Assembly: GCA_036250195.1 (NCBI GenBank)
Contig: JAVHZZ010000005.1
Coordinates: 132,147,199-132,211,198 of the forward strand
Reading direction: 5' to 3'
Origin: Mixophyes australis
Lineage: Eukaryota > Chordata > Amphibia > Anura > Limnodynastidae
Length of the DNA stretch: 64,000 bases
The notes beneath the pieces are model-generated. The model was not told the origin of the DNA and searched no databases. It saw only the letters and a list, made by a program, of their open reading frames with translations. Positions 44,230 through 55,650 of the stretch are shown in pieces (position 1 is the first letter of the stretch; the number at the start of each line of letters is the position of its first letter). The translations under genes were made by a program, and so were the position numbers.

Positions 44230-44740
44230 ATGCTGCCTTTGCCCCTTTCTTTAACCCCCTGTGCAATGCTGCTTGTCCCTCTTTTTTTAACCCCCTGTGC
44301 CATGCTGCTTGTCCCTCTTTTTTTTAACCCCCCTATGCCATGCTGCTTGTTCCTTTTTTCTTTAACCCCCTGTGCCATGCTGCTTGTCCCTCCTTTCTTT
44401 AACCCCCTGTGCCTCTGCATTTCTCCTTTCTTTCTTTAACCCCCTGTGCCATGCTGCTTGTCTTGTCCCTCTTTTCTTTAACCCCCTGTGCCATGCTGCT
44501 TGTCCCTCTTTTTTTTAACCCCCTGTGCCATGCTGCTATTGTCCCTCCTTTCTTTAACCCCCTGTGCCTCTCTGCATTTCTCCTTCCTTTAATTAACCCC
44601 CTGTGCCATGCTGCTTGTCTTGTCCCTCTTTTCTTTAACCCCTGTGCCATGCTGCTTGTCCCTCGTTTTTTTAACCCCTCTGTGTCATGCTGCTATTGTC
44701 CCTCCTTTCTTTAACCCCTCTGTAGCATGCTGCACCCCCT
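44230..44740. repeat. ~37-40-bp tandem repeat within the non-autonomous hAT
   Basis: Unit TTTAACCCCCTGTGCCATGC then TGCTTGTCCCTCTTTTC, about 13 copies with small length changes. Confidence 0.9.
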
Positions 44741-44815
44741 CCTGTTTATTTTAACCCTCCCCCCCATTTTCCTCTCTTCACTTACCTTTAATTCTCTCTT
44801 CTTTCTTGTCTTCTC

Positions 44816-44913
44816 TGCTGCTCTGTGCTCCATTCTGACTGAATGCTGGGCGTGACATGATGATGTCACACCCGGCATTCAGTCAGCCTGGAGCAATGGA
44901 GCACAGAGCAGCA
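44816..44913. repeat. Long imperfect hairpin
   Basis: TGCTGCTCTGTGCTCCATTC...GAATGCTGGGCGTGACA pairs with TGTCACACCCGGCATTC...GGAGCACAGAGCAGCA around a 6-nt loop (TGATGA). Arms about 40-48 bp with a short bulge. Confidence 0.85.
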
Positions 44914-45159
44914 TAAAGGAGGTACGCCGGCGCCGCAATCACGTGAGTATGGTTTTGTTGTTTTTTTTAACTACCCTGCTCCCCCCACCAACAACCGAGC
45001 ACCCCCCCCCCCCCCCCCTCCGGAAAAAAAATAAAAAAATTAGTTGGAGCGAGGGCCCGGGCCGGGCCCCCTGACATGGCCGGGTAATTAGTTCCCGCTC
45101 CCCCCCCCTCTCGGCGCCCCTGTCTGCGTCACTCAAAGTATGCAACGCAAAAACGGTTA

Positions 45160-45187
45160 CGTTTGCGTACCTTGATGAATCAGGCCC
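45160..45187 (-). repeat. Right terminal inverted repeat of the two-Myb element
   Basis: CGTTTGCGTACCTTGATGAA then TCAGGCCC; inverted match to 816-840. Directly followed by L1 ORF2 sequence. Confidence 0.6.
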
Positions 45188-45196
45188 TTTGTCTTT

Positions 45197-45602
45197 AGAG
45201 GATTAATTTTGTACCCAGAAATGCAGCTATAAGTAGCAATGTCAGTAAGGAGCAGGGGTAAGGAAGCAGTTGGGTCAAAGAGAGTCAGGAGTATGTCATC
45301 TGCATTCAAGGGGATTTTTTTTATTTTCCCACCTTAATACCCAGTACGGAACTATTAGAACAGATTTTTGCGGAAAGGGGGTCAAAAGTGCAAAGATTAA
45401 GAGAGAAAGGGGACATGCTTGTCGTGTACCATTGGAAAATGGAAAAGGAGGAGAGACGATTCCGTTGGCCAACACCGTTGGCCTAGCTGATTTATACAAG
45501 GCCATCAGACCACTTAAGAATTTACCAGCAAAGCCCATTGCCTCCAGGACTCTACACATAAAGTTGCAAGAAATACGATCAAATGCTTTTTCAGCATTTT
45601 GC
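45197..45602 (-). pseudogene. L1/Tx1-type LINE ORF2, middle fragment
   Basis: Minus strand: NAEKAFDRISCNFMCRVLEA, MGFAGKFLSGLMALYKSA, GTRQACPLSLLIFAL (reverse transcriptase blocks), then text ending INPLKTK at the border. The upstream part is at 57016-56812 and the downstream part at 805-1. Stops and shifts present. Confidence 0.8.
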
Positions 45603-45752
45603 AAAATAATAAAAAATAAAAAACAACAAGATTCCCCAAGGAATCACCCACGGCGCTAGCAAACCAAAAATGAATAATTAACTAATAGACTTGTCACATA
45701 GATATCCCTGCTGCTCATGCCACAACTCATCAAATCGTAAAACAAAAATAGA

Positions 45753-47560
45753 CACACAAAAGCTGCACAGCGTTGGGAAAATCTATAATGATCACACTCT
45801 TCCAATAGTATTAATACAACCCTTTATTAATAATTTAAATATGGTCTCATGTAATAACAAAATTAATAGTCAATGATGACTGCAACATCTAATAATGTAA
45901 ATGACATTCAAATACATATGCAACCTATATCCCTGTGCATAAATTCCCCTAAATGGAGATCCTGCCTGTCTAAATTCCCAGGCATAAAAAAGTAGAACAC
46001 ATCAGTGTATTGGTGACGTGTCTTGGACAGAAATATAAGAATATAGTCAAAATGAAAAAATAGTTTGTAAAATTAAAAATAAGAATACAAATAAATAAAA
46101 ATAACAATAAAAATAATGATGGTGTAAAGTTGAGAGGGCCCGTGGGATCCAAATCACAAAGCTTGGTATAGAGTTCCGTATAGATGCAATGAAATACCAT
46201 ATGAAAGTAGACAGTCGTGCCTCCCAAATCACAGCCGCTCTGCTGTTCGTATCAAGTCATAGTCTATAAACATTGTGGATATAAATTACAATATTCGGAG
46301 AATTCCTTACCTGATCCCAGATCCTCCAAAGGGGTGACGCACACACAGACAACTCGACTGAGAACCAGTCGTCCCGTAGAAACGGTGGATGTCGGGCTCC
46401 ACTTGCGCTGTAAGTGATAAACGTCCTGATGTCTGGGGGTTGCCGGAAACAAATGTCCGCTTATCCACACGGATGGAAAAGTGAGGTGTATTAATTCACT
46501 CTCTCTCCGCGGGGTAAACTTGAAGTATCTTAAAAGATGTATGATGGTAGCCAACTGACGCGTTTAGTCCTGTCACGATCAGGACTTTCTCAAAGCTATT
46601 TCTGAGGGGAATCCAGCCCCTATTTAAAGATCTCATAAGCCTAATTATAATCCAGGTGTCCGCAATTTTGAAATGGGCTTTAACACCTCTCCACGCCCGA
46701 TATATTGAAAAAGGCTTAATAGTTAAAAAGCCATCCCTGTTATTTCATCCACAGCGTGTTGAAATAAAAAATAAATAAAATTAAAAAATAGTAAATTTAA
46801 AAAGAAAACAAAAAATGGAAAAAATAATAATAATAATAATATTAAAAACAAATAGGCTGTATGCTCTTAATCTTAAATATTCTCCATTGACTGTTTATTG
46901 TTTAAATGAGTATTCCTGATCTCCCACTGGTTAGTCTATTAATAAAATCCAATAACAATTACTTATTTAGACATAATAATATCATACAAGTCCACCAAAT
47001 TCTTCAATATTATATTTAAACCGCAACATAAAGAAAAGCCGCTTCGAGACAGCCACTTACAATTAAAATAAGTATTAGTAATCTTTCACTAATCAATCTG
47101 ATGTAATGCAATGAAAGAAATCCACTTTGAGCTTAATAATACCAAACATGTTAAACATAGACCTTTAGATATATTTTCGTACATTGGTAAAGTTCTTAAA
47201 GTACCGGACCATGTAAATCATATAGGCAAGATCATATACATCTAAAATCCTTCATACAAATAGAAAGTCTTTGTGAAGTATCACATAGACATCATGCAGA
47301 CACAAATGCTCAGCTCACAAGTTGCCGGATCTAAAAATTGAATTGATGTCTTTTAATTTGTTGTGCCGCTACACAAATATTAATATCTCCTCCTCATGAC
47401 ATACAGGAGAGATCTCCTTGTTTATAAAGATACAAAAAAATGTTGTTAGATCTATATATATATATATGTGTGTGTCTTTCTTACTAGTAAAAATAGAAGG
47501 TTAAGAAAAAAAAACTAAAAAAAAAAACAAACCTCATTCCCTATAAAGATTAAGTAGAAA
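45753..47560 (-). repeat. Left arm of the long inverted repeat
   Basis: Inverted copy of the right arm, with landmarks: ACACAAAAGCTGC at its outer end, AAGTCATAGTCTATAAACATTG (the uninterrupted version of the Harbinger target) at about 46253-46275, the hammerhead-like stem at 46558-46585, and AGAAGGTTAAG near the centre. Confidence 0.9.
46558..46585 (-). ncRNA. Hammerhead-like stem (left arm, mutated core)
   Basis: Minus strand GTCCTG-ATCGTGA-CAGGAC stem-loop followed by TAAAC, where the right arm has GAAAC. The change at the core suggests this copy is inactive. Confidence 0.35.
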
Positions 47561-47714
47561 TCGGACACAGCTATGCCTAGTTTGACAAATAAAAATACAT
47601 AGACCGTACCTAGTCATCTATGTATACCTTACTATAATAAACTAAACTCAATATCTGTAATCTTTTGTTAATCACTCTATTCAGAAAGAGTTCAGTGACC
47701 AATATCTGTATATA

Positions 47715-49041
47715 TGTAATTATGTAGAAAAAAGAGGGGGATTTATAGGGAATGAGGTTTGTTTGTTTTTTTAGTTTTTTTTTCTTAACCTTCTATTTTT
47801 ACTAGTAAGAAAGACACACACATATATATATAGATCTAACAATATTTTTTTGTATCTTTATAAACAAGGAGATCTCTCCTGTATGTCATGAGGAGGAGAT
47901 ATTAATATTTGTGTAGCGGCACAACAAATTAAAAGATATCAATTCAATTTTTAAATCCGGCAACTTGTGAGCTGAGCATTTGTGTCTGCATGATGTCTAT
48001 GTGATACTTCACAAAGACTTCCTATTTGTATGAAGGATTTTAGATATATATGATCTTGCCTATATGATTTACATGGTCCGGTACTTTAAGAACTTTACCA
48101 ATGTACGAAAATATATCTAAAGGTCTATGTTTAACATGTTTGGTATTACTAAGCTCAAAGTGGATTTCTTTCACTGCATTACATCAGATTGATTAGTGAA
48201 AGATTACTAATACTCATTTTAATTATAAGTGGCTGTCTCAAAGCGGCTTTTCTTTATGTATATATTGCGGTTTAAATATAATATTGAAGATTTTGGTGGA
48301 CTTGTATGATATTATTATGTCTAAATAAGTAATTGTTATTGGATTTTATTAATAGACTAACCAGTGGGAGATCAGGAATACTCATTTAAACAATAAACAG
48401 TTAATGGAGAATATTTAAGATTAAGAGCATACAGCCTGTTTGTTTTTAATATTTTTATTTTTTATTATTATTATTTTTTAAATTTTTTGTTTTAAATTTA
48501 TTATTTTTAAATTTTATTTATTTTTTATTTTTTATTTCAACACACTGTGGATGAAATAACAGTGATGGCTATTTAACTATTAAGCCTTTTTGAATATATC
48601 GGGCGTGGAGAGGGGTTAAAGCCCATTTCAAAATTGCGGACACCTGGATTATAATTAGGCTTATGAGATCTTTAAATAGGGGCTGGATTCCCCTCAGAAA
48701 TAGCTTTGAGAAAGTCCTGATCGTGACAGGACGAAACGCGTCAGCTAGCTACCATCATACATCTTTTAAGATACTTCAAGTTTAGCCTGCGGAGAGAGAG
48801 TGAATTAATACACCTCACTTTTCTATACATGTGGATAAGCGGACATTTGTTGCCGGCAACCCCCAGACATCAGGACGTTTATCACTTACAGCGCAAGTGG
48901 AGCCCGACATCCACCGTTTCTACGGGACGACTGGTTCTCAGTCGAGTTGGCTGTGTGTGCCTCACCCCTTTGGAGGATCTGGGGTTGGATAAGGAATTCT
49001 CTGAATATTGTAATTTTTTATCCACAAGGTTTATAGACTAT
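47715..49041 (+). repeat. Right arm of the long inverted repeat, inner part
   Basis: Inverted match of 46270-47560, ending at the Harbinger insertion point with TTTATAGACTAT. The rest of the arm resumes at 56306. Confidence 0.9.
48705..48745 (+). ncRNA. Hammerhead-like motif (right arm)
   Basis: TTTGAGAAA then a perfect 6-bp stem GTCCTG/CAGGAC (48714-48732) followed by GAAACGCGTC. Stem II plus GAAAC matches the hammerhead ribozyme layout found in Penelope-like elements. The first core box (CTGANGA) is poorly kept, so self-cleavage is doubtful. Confidence 0.4.
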
Positions 49042-49416
49042 GGGCTAGATTTACTATCAGGCGTGTTTGTAAACTCGCCGACTTTCGGCGGGTTTGGCTG
49101 CGGTTCAGCCATCGCCGGATTTACTAACGCTAAAACCGCCGTCCAAACGGCACAAATGATTTTTCCAAAGCCGCCTCTTTAGAAAGCGCCATGACGGTTT
49201 CAACAATGTTGAACATACAAACAGCCAGATTAACTATTATTCGGTTACTAAAACCGCCGGAAAAGCGCCATTCAAAAGACCAAAATGAAAGAGCTGCTAG
49301 TGAGCGGCGAGATTGCTCAAACAGCATGCTGTTTGAGCTATTTTTCCAATCAGAACATAACAAAAAGGGCTATTTCATGTCCAATGATTGCTACTTTAGG
49401 ACTGTATATGGCAAAT

Positions 49417-52039
49417 TGTTAGGAACCCCCACAGCCAGCAACACAAAACCCAGAGTCTGCTCAGAAGTCTGGTTTTCGCTGGAGCCCCTAGTGGTGGGGA
49501 CAGACTTGCTCGCAGACAGCTGAGGGTCGTGAATTGTGCGCGGACTGGGGAGAACCCAGCTATAGAAAATAGGAGCAATAGCAGAGTGAGGTCCAGGCGA
49601 GGGTCGAGGCTGGCAGCAGACAGAATATCCAGTACACGAACCGGGGTCAGGGGTCACAGGCAAATCAGCAGCGTAGGCGTCCAGGCAAGAAGGTCAAAAG
49701 GGCACAGGCAATCAATCGTGGTCAGTAAACAAGGCAAAGGTCGGCAACAGTAGTCAGCATCCAAAAGTAGTCAGAGAGCAGAGGAACACAGCAGGCTAGT
49801 GTGCACAAGCAGGAACTATAACCGGCAGGGGAGGATTGACCCTCCCTGCCTTAAATACTAGCACTGGCCAATGGGAGGAAGGCAGCCCCGGGAGGTTTAT
49901 TAACCAGCTTGCTTCTTAATTATTTGCGCATGCGCCCGGCTGTCCTGAATGCCGAAGCGCAGCACACAGAATACGTCCCGACCGTTGCCTTGGCAACGGC
50001 CGGGACAACCCGGAAGTGATGTCCCGGGCGTCATGACGACGGCCTGGAACATGAAGGCAGAGAGTCACAGCGGTGCCTCTGCGGCTCATGACAGTACCCC
50101 CCCTTGAAGAGGGGTCAAGGAACCCCGACAACCTGGTTTTCCGGGAAATTTTCTAAAGAATTCAGTGAGTAACCTATCCGAGTGTAGGTTTCTTTGCGGT
50201 ACCCACGACCGTTCTTCGGGGCCATACCCTTTTCAATGGACTAAGTAGTGAACCTGACTTTGGACCTTTTTTGAATCCAGGATTTTCTCTTCTATAAATT
50301 GTTGATGTCCATCCACCGAAACTGGTTGAGGTTTGGATTTCCTGGCAGATCGGGCAGGTTTCAATAAAGAGCAGTGAAATGTACTGGGAATCTTTAAGGA
50401 TTCCGGAAGTTTCAGTTTGAATGCCACTGGGTTGATTTGCTTTAGGATGGTAAATGGACCAATAAATTTAGGTCCTAATTTCTTACAAGGCTGACAGAGT
50501 CTTATATTCCGAGTGGAGAGCCACACAGAGTCCCCAACCTTGAATGAACAAGCGGAACGATGTAGATCAGCAAAAATCTTGGACCTAAAGGAAGCTCGAA
50601 GTAAAGACTGATGCACATACTTCCATACCTTCCTAAGGCGGGTGGCCGTGGCTCTGGTTTCAGGTGGTCTATCGGTGGATAGAGAGGATAAGGAGTTGGC
50701 TCTGGGATGGTACCCCAGGTTGCAAAAAAAAGGAGAGTACTGGAAAGACGTGTGGCATGCATTGTTGTACGCAAATTCAGCCCAGGGAAGGAGGTCAGCC
50801 CAATTGTCATGGTGTTTAGAAATATACAGTTGAAGGTATTGCTCCAAGGATTGATTCACCCTTTCAGTCTGTCCATTCGACTAAGGGTGGTAGGCAGATG
50901 ACAAACTGAGGCTGATGCCTAGGAGCGAGCAAAAGGCCTTCCAGAAGACTGCAATAAACTGTGAGCCCCGGTCCGACACCATATCTTCTGGTAGTTAATG
51001 GTGACAGAATATATATTTGATGAACAAGCTGGCCAATGAATGAGCAGAAGGTAACTTGGTTAAAGGAATAAAATGGGCCATTTTCTGAACCGGTCCAAGG
51101 TTACCCAGATGGCGTTACACCCAGAGGATAGAGGTAAGTCAACAATGAAGTCCATGGACAGTACGAGAAACAATTTCAATGGTCTTGGCAATATTGGGAT
51201 GTCCAGAAGCCTTGTTGTCATGACACTGGGAAAGGACCGACTTTCTGAGGTGTACCGGCACGAACAGTTTGCCCACTGGAGTTTCAGAAGGTACCTGTGG
51301 TTGACATTGCTAAAGGGTTTTACCCAGTTTTTGCGTGAAGGCAACCAAAATAGAAGAAGCAGGAATAATAGAACAGGGCTCAGAAACTGGACCTTGAGAA
51401 GAAATAAAGTTACGGGACAGGGAATCCGCTCTTAGGTTCTTAGAACCCGGCCGAAAGGTAATGAAGAACTGGAAACTGGAGAAGAAGATGGACCACCGTG
51501 CTTGCCTGGAGTTCAATCTTTTAGCGGACTCAATGTAGGATAGGTTTTTTTGTGGTCCATATAGATTGTGATAGTATGTCTTGCTCCTTCAAGCCAGTGG
51601 CGCCATTCTTCCAATGCCCATTTGACGGTCAGTAACTCAGGATTGCCCACGTCATAATGTTCTTCAGCGGAAGAGAATTTTCAAGACAGATAAGCACAAG
51701 GATGAAGGCGGTGGTCTTTAGAATCTTTCTGAGACAACACGGTCCAACATCCGAAGCATCGACTTCAACAATGAATGGGAGGTCTGGATTAGGATGTTTT
51801 AGTACTGGGGCAGACATGAAAGCACGTTTCAAGGCTTCGAAGGCGGAAACTGCAGTAGGCGACCAGACCTTAGGATCAGCACCCTTACGGGTCAGAGCTG
51901 TGATGGGGGCGATGAGGATGGAAAATGAACTGGCAATGGCCGGGACAACCCGGAAGTGACGTCCCGGTCGCCATGACGACAGCCGGGAAGTGAAGGCAGA
52001 GAGTCGCGGCGGTGCCCAGAGCCGCCGCGGCTCATGACA
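49417..52039 (-). mobile_element. Internally deleted Gypsy element
   Basis: Flanked by perfect CAAAT duplications (49412-49416, 52040-52044). 3' LTR 49417-50093 (TGTTAGGAACCCC...GGCTCATGACA). At the other end only about 108 bp of the 5' LTR remain (51932-52039), fused to pol at the reverse transcriptase/RNase H border. So gag, protease and most of the reverse transcriptase are gone. Remaining pol pieces are listed separately. The LTR is related to the solo LTR at 13258. Confidence 0.9.
50233..51928 (-). pseudogene. Gypsy pol remnant: RNase H, integrase, chromodomain start
   Basis: 51928-51629 reads ALTRKGADPKVWSPTAVSAF and FIVEVDASD (RNase H start); 51516-51310 reads [18 protein letters not shown] (RNase H end); 51344-51060 holds VLSMDFIVDLPLSSG (integrase first D); 50859-50233 reads LEQYLQLYISKHHDNWADLL, VWLSTRNIRL and EEKILDSKKVQ (integrase tail and chromodomain start). 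Many stops and shifts. Same overall design as the chromovirus at 23806 but a different family. Confidence 0.85.
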
Positions 52040-52411
52040 CAAATGGGCAAAGTGTCATGCAATTTCAGGGTACGGTTTAAATAGTTTTTTTTCAACCTGT
52101 ATGATTGCATAGTAAATTATGATTTTAACATTCCTTTTCCTTTTTTTTTTTCTTTTAACAAATCCACAATAATACTGGTTCTTCAAAGAAATCAGGATGC
52201 ACAATGTTTCATTACATAGTTAACCCTTAATTTAATGCTAATGCAATCCAAATGTGAAAAATGTTTTTTTCTGGCTGAAGAAATCACAGACAATCACAGT
52301 CTATTGGCCAGCATTTAATCATGATGCTTACAAAAAGGGCCCCTCATTAAATTTTCAGGTGTGGGTTTGTTGGAGAATGGCTTTTGCAGGAAATGTGGTG
52401 CATTCTAGCTA

Positions 52412-53135
52412 ATGTATGTTTGCAGCTTATTATCTGATGGAGGCAGAAAGGCGCAGGAAGAGGAGGATGAACAGCAGTTGGCATCTGTTCCACGGACCCT
52501 GCGCAGACCGCACACTCCACGTGCATTTACAGTGCGTTTGAATCTGGATTCTTTGGCTGATGTGGACGTAGTACAAATGTTTCGGCTCAATCGTACTAAC
52601 CTAATGACACTTTATGAGCAAGTGAAGGATGATTTGGAGCCTACAACCAGCCGCTCTAATGCAGTGTCAGGACTACACAAACTACTGTGTGCAGTTTACT
52701 TTTTGGCAACAGGTTCCTTTCAATCTGTGTCCTCCAGAGTGATTGGCATAACGCAGCCTACATTTTCAAGACATTTTGGACAGGTCTTAGGTGTCCTTAA
52801 AAGAGTGTGCCCTAGATATATCAGCTTCCCCAGCCAGGAGTCACAGTGGCATGAGCTAAAGGGAGCTTTCTATAGGGTCGCAGGTATCCCAAATGTAATG
52901 GGAGAAATAGATTGTACTCATATTGCCCTGAGACCACCTCACCACAGGGCAGAGGTTTTCGTTAATCGCCATCATTACCACTCCTTGAATGTGCAGGTTG
53001 TGTGCGATGCTAACCAGCGTATAATGAGTGTTGTGGCAGGTTATCCTGGGTCATGTCATGACGCCTTTATCCTCAGACAGTCTTCCCTTTATGCCAAATA
53101 TGAAAGTGGTGAAATGCCGGAGGGATGGCTTTTGG
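52412..53135 (+). pseudogene. Harbinger transposase, exon 1 (HARBI1-like)
   Basis: Reads LASVPRTLRRPHTPRAFTVR, VVQMFRLNRTNLMTLYEQ, an H-T-H-like GLHKLLCAVYFLATGSFQSV, ITQPTFSRHFGQVL, then VMGEIDCTHIALRPP (first catalytic D, near residue 165) and VVCDANQRIMSVVAGYPGSC HDAF (second D). It ends at a donor after EGWLLG (53136, GTATGT). The N-terminal residues upstream of QEEEDEQQL read better in another frame (MEAERRRKRRM at 52439), so the start is frameshifted. Confidence 0.9.
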
Positions 53136-53252
53136 GTATGTACTTACCATGTTTTATATATCCCTTATCATTGTTCAATTTGCCTCACATCTGCTAACTG
53201 CTGTACAACATGCTCAATTAAAATGGTAGCTAACATTTTTGCTTTATTGCAG

Positions 53253-53500
53253 GAGATTCTGGATATGGGTGTCGCTCATGGCTGATGACTCCTCTGCTGC
53301 ATCCTCAGACTTCTGCACAGCACAAATACAATGAGGCACACATAGCCACTAGAGGTGTCATAGGCAGCCCTTTGGACTCTTGAAAACCAGGTTCAGGTGC
53401 CTTGATAAATCTGGTGGGGTACGGAACCTTTAAACAGAGGATAGTGTGTAATCCTCATGTGGTAAATGTGAACATCCCTGGAAAGTTACAGGCAGAAGTC
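53253..53500 (+). pseudogene. Harbinger transposase, exon 2 (broken)
   Basis: After a 117-bp intron and acceptor TTTATTGCAG the frame continues DSGYGCRSWLMTPLLHPQ and YNEAHIATRGVI, where the third catalytic residue (E, usually VIER) should lie but a frameshift gives GSPLDS and a stop. Downstream FGLLKTRFRC-type text appears in the next frame. The enzyme is dead. Confidence 0.85.
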
Positions 53501-53689
53501 AATGTGTAAGTGGAAATAGTGCATTGTTTTTTAAAAACAGTATACTCTTGTTTAATTTGCAGAAAAGAAAGACTGATAGCATTGAAATGTAACTGCATTT
53601 ATTGCATTAGAACACAATAAAAAGAAATGTACAATGCATACACATGCATAATAGAACATTAAAAAAAATACAACATTTTTACACTAGCG

Positions 53690-54331
53690 ACACCTTTTCG
53701 CTGGCATATTAGTAGCTCGTGAACCACTCTCTCCTCTCCCTCGGCCACCTCTGGTGCGAGCACCTCTCCTTGGAGGAGTACTACACAGATCTACTAGGCG
53801 TGTTAGCGGTACTGGTGGTGGCTGATGACATAGGTGCAGGGAAACGGGCCACAATTTCCTGATGTACTTGGCCTGCCAGCCGGTTAACATTGGCATTAAC
53901 TTCCCTAACTGTGGAATGTAAGGCCTCCACAGCCCCAGTCATTTGGGTCATACACACATTTGACTGCTTTAGAGCAGTTGCAATGCGGTTCAATGCAGCA
54001 GGGATTTGACTATTGCTGCGGTGTGCCCGCTTCAAATGGCCCACAATGTGAGACATGTGCCTCGTCTGAGTGTCCATAAAGTTGGATTGCAGCTGCTGAA
54101 ACAGGCCAATTGACTGCGCCATTTCTCTGGCTGGATCCAAAGTTGGAGGTGCAGTTTGCTGCTGTGCTGTTGGATCTGCAGGCCCAGGTGATTGCTCATG
54201 GTGGCCAGACGGTGGCCAGACACAGGGGCATCAACCGTTTGCAGGGTGATGAGTGTTTCATCCTCTGGCTCAGGTGACATGGCCAAGGACTCCTGCTGAG
54301 GTGCCTGATATGAAGACGGCCCTGTGTATGA
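53690..54331 (-). pseudogene. Harbinger Myb-like partner gene, last exon
   Basis: After an acceptor near 54332 (ATACACAG) it reads PSSYQAPQQESLAMSPEPED, then, after a frame change near 54140, MAQSIGLFQQLQSNFMDTQT, ALNRIATALKQSNVCMTQMT, a helical stretch, and an arginine/glycine-rich end (GARTRGGRGRGESG, PAKRCR). A helical 'LNRIATAL' block followed by a basic tail is the usual C-terminus of these proteins. Compare the MybA end at 10725-11329. Confidence 0.7.
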
Positions 54332-54908
54332 AAATTAACGGTAAATATATAGGAACTAATATGTTTGAATATTGCATTCTGAACACTGGATAGAAAATAA
54401 TAATCTTTTGCAACTACAGATTGTTTAACAATGTTTGCATTCCTGATTCTACCTGCTTTAGGATGCACTTTTTATCTTTTGAATACACATTCTCATTTGG
54501 ACTACGTATGGCTGAGGGGGCTAAAAATGCAATTTTTTTACCTACAAATATGATGATGCAGGCAGCCAAATGCTGCTAGACCGTGCTTTGGGGTAAGCTA
54601 ATACTATTTTAACTCTCCCTCTGTGTAGTACATGCTGGGGTATATTTACTAAACTGCAAAAAAGTGGAGATGTTGCCTATAGCAACCAATCAGTTTTTTG
54701 CTGTCATTTTGTAAAATGCAATAAATAAATTAAAGTTACAATCTGATTGGTTGCTTAAGGCAACATCTCTAGGTTTCCAAAACCTCAGTTTAGTAAATAT
54801 AGCCCTATGTTCTCATTGCAAACCATATAAAAGTCACGAAATATAACATTTGCACATAAAATCTTCTAACTCCATTATTTCTCTCCCAAACAGAAAACAC
54901 GCACCTGC

Positions 54909-54995
54909 TTGCTCTTCAGGGGCAGAATCCCTCACTGAAGGTGGATGTGTATACCTTGGACTGGGAGTTAACTGCGGTCCTGGCGATTCTGGATG
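54909..54995 (-). pseudogene. Harbinger Myb-like partner gene, middle exon
   Basis: Between acceptor AATACATCCAG and donor CAAGCAG|GTGCGTG it reads SPGPQLTPSPRYTHPPSVRD and SAPEEQAG, a proline-rich linker. Confidence 0.6.
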
Positions 54996-55146
54996 TATTA
55001 GAAAAAGCATACAATGTATTTGCAGCAAAAAACATTTTAAAAATATACAGTATTTTTGAAAAATGTGTTTGAAAATAAAAAAACAGTTGTAAAAAAAATT
55101 ACTGTACTTTTAATACTGTTAGAGTAATAAAGGCAAATAACTCACC

Positions 55147-55650
55147 AACTACTTGGCCAAACAAGGGTGAATCCGTGTCTTGTACATTAATCCCCTCGAC
55201 AATCTCAGGGGGCATTATCTGGTGCAGCTCCTCCTCATAACTGGTGTATTCTATACGAAGAGGGGGGCCACCACCCGTTCTTCTTGTTGCCCTCTTTTCC
55301 TCTGCCATTTTTTCTTTCAGCCTCCTCTTTATGTCTGAGAATCGCTTGCGGCAGTGAGCCACTGTCTGTTTTAGTGGGCCCACCACGTTCACGGCATCAC
55401 AGACTCTCCCCCACAATTGGTGGCGCCGCCTTAGCGGAGTACGGGCTGCCAGGTTCCCTAATATGACTTCATAGCAGGGAACTATATTGTGCACCAGCAC
55501 ACAATTTTCATCATAGGAGACTCTGACATTCCTCCCTGACTTGGTCTTCCTGCCCTGTCCTGACTCCTCTAACCCTTCCTCACCCTCCTCTGCCCCCTCC
55601 AGCTCCATCTCCCTCTCCTCAGCCTTTGCTCCCCTCCTATCTCTGGACAT
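55147..55650 (-). CDS. Harbinger Myb-like partner gene, exon 1
   Basis: Start MSRDRRGAKAEERE at 55650 (an ATG 12 nt upstream is also possible). Acidic and basic lead, then the Myb/SANT-like domain: VSYDENCVLVHNIVPCYEVI, RRRHQLWGRVCDAVNVVG, HCRKRFSDIKRRLKEKMAEE (R-W/F-x-D-[IL]-K-R-R is the third-helix hallmark). It continues to IEYTSYEEELHQIMPPEIVE and a donor (TAGTTG|GTGAGT). Harbinger partner proteins of this kind bind the transposon ends and bring the transposase into the nucleus. This exon is open throughout. Confidence 0.85.

Larger units (their letters stand above)
43479..45122. mobile_element. Non-autonomous hAT, 1.64 kb
   Basis: Ends CAGGGCTGCCAAGAGG and, on the other strand, CAGGGGCGCCGAGAGG (13 of 16 match). 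Perfect 8-bp duplications TCTGCGTC flank it (43471-43478, 45123-45130). Copy B has the empty site at 61752-61759 (TTTGCTTC) with matching flanks on both sides. No transposase; it must depend on a partner element. CAGGG...CCCTG ends are typical of hAT. Confidence 0.95.
813..45187. mobile_element. Composite DNA element with two Myb/SANT-like genes ('two-Myb element', copy A)
   Basis: The left end (816-840) and right end (45160-45187) are inverted copies reading CCTGATTCATCAAGGTACG plus CAAACG. Both abut L1 ORF2 sequence whose reading continues across them. A short degenerate duplication (TGTTTTT at 806-812, TGTCTTT at 45190-45196) flanks the unit. Two genes face away from each other inside it: MybA (minus, 30527 down to 10725) and MybB (plus, 31558 up to 41627). 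About 35 kb of later insertions separate their exons: CR1, L2, LTR elements and two hATs. I found no transposase that belongs to this layer, so the superfamily is open. A Harbinger relative is the obvious guess because Harbingers carry Myb-like partner proteins, but the flanking duplication is not the usual 3 bp. Confidence 0.5.

Noticed and set aside
45296..45604. LINE fragment as a free-standing short gene
   Set aside because: It is the middle of L1 ORF2, with the upstream and downstream parts found elsewhere in the window.
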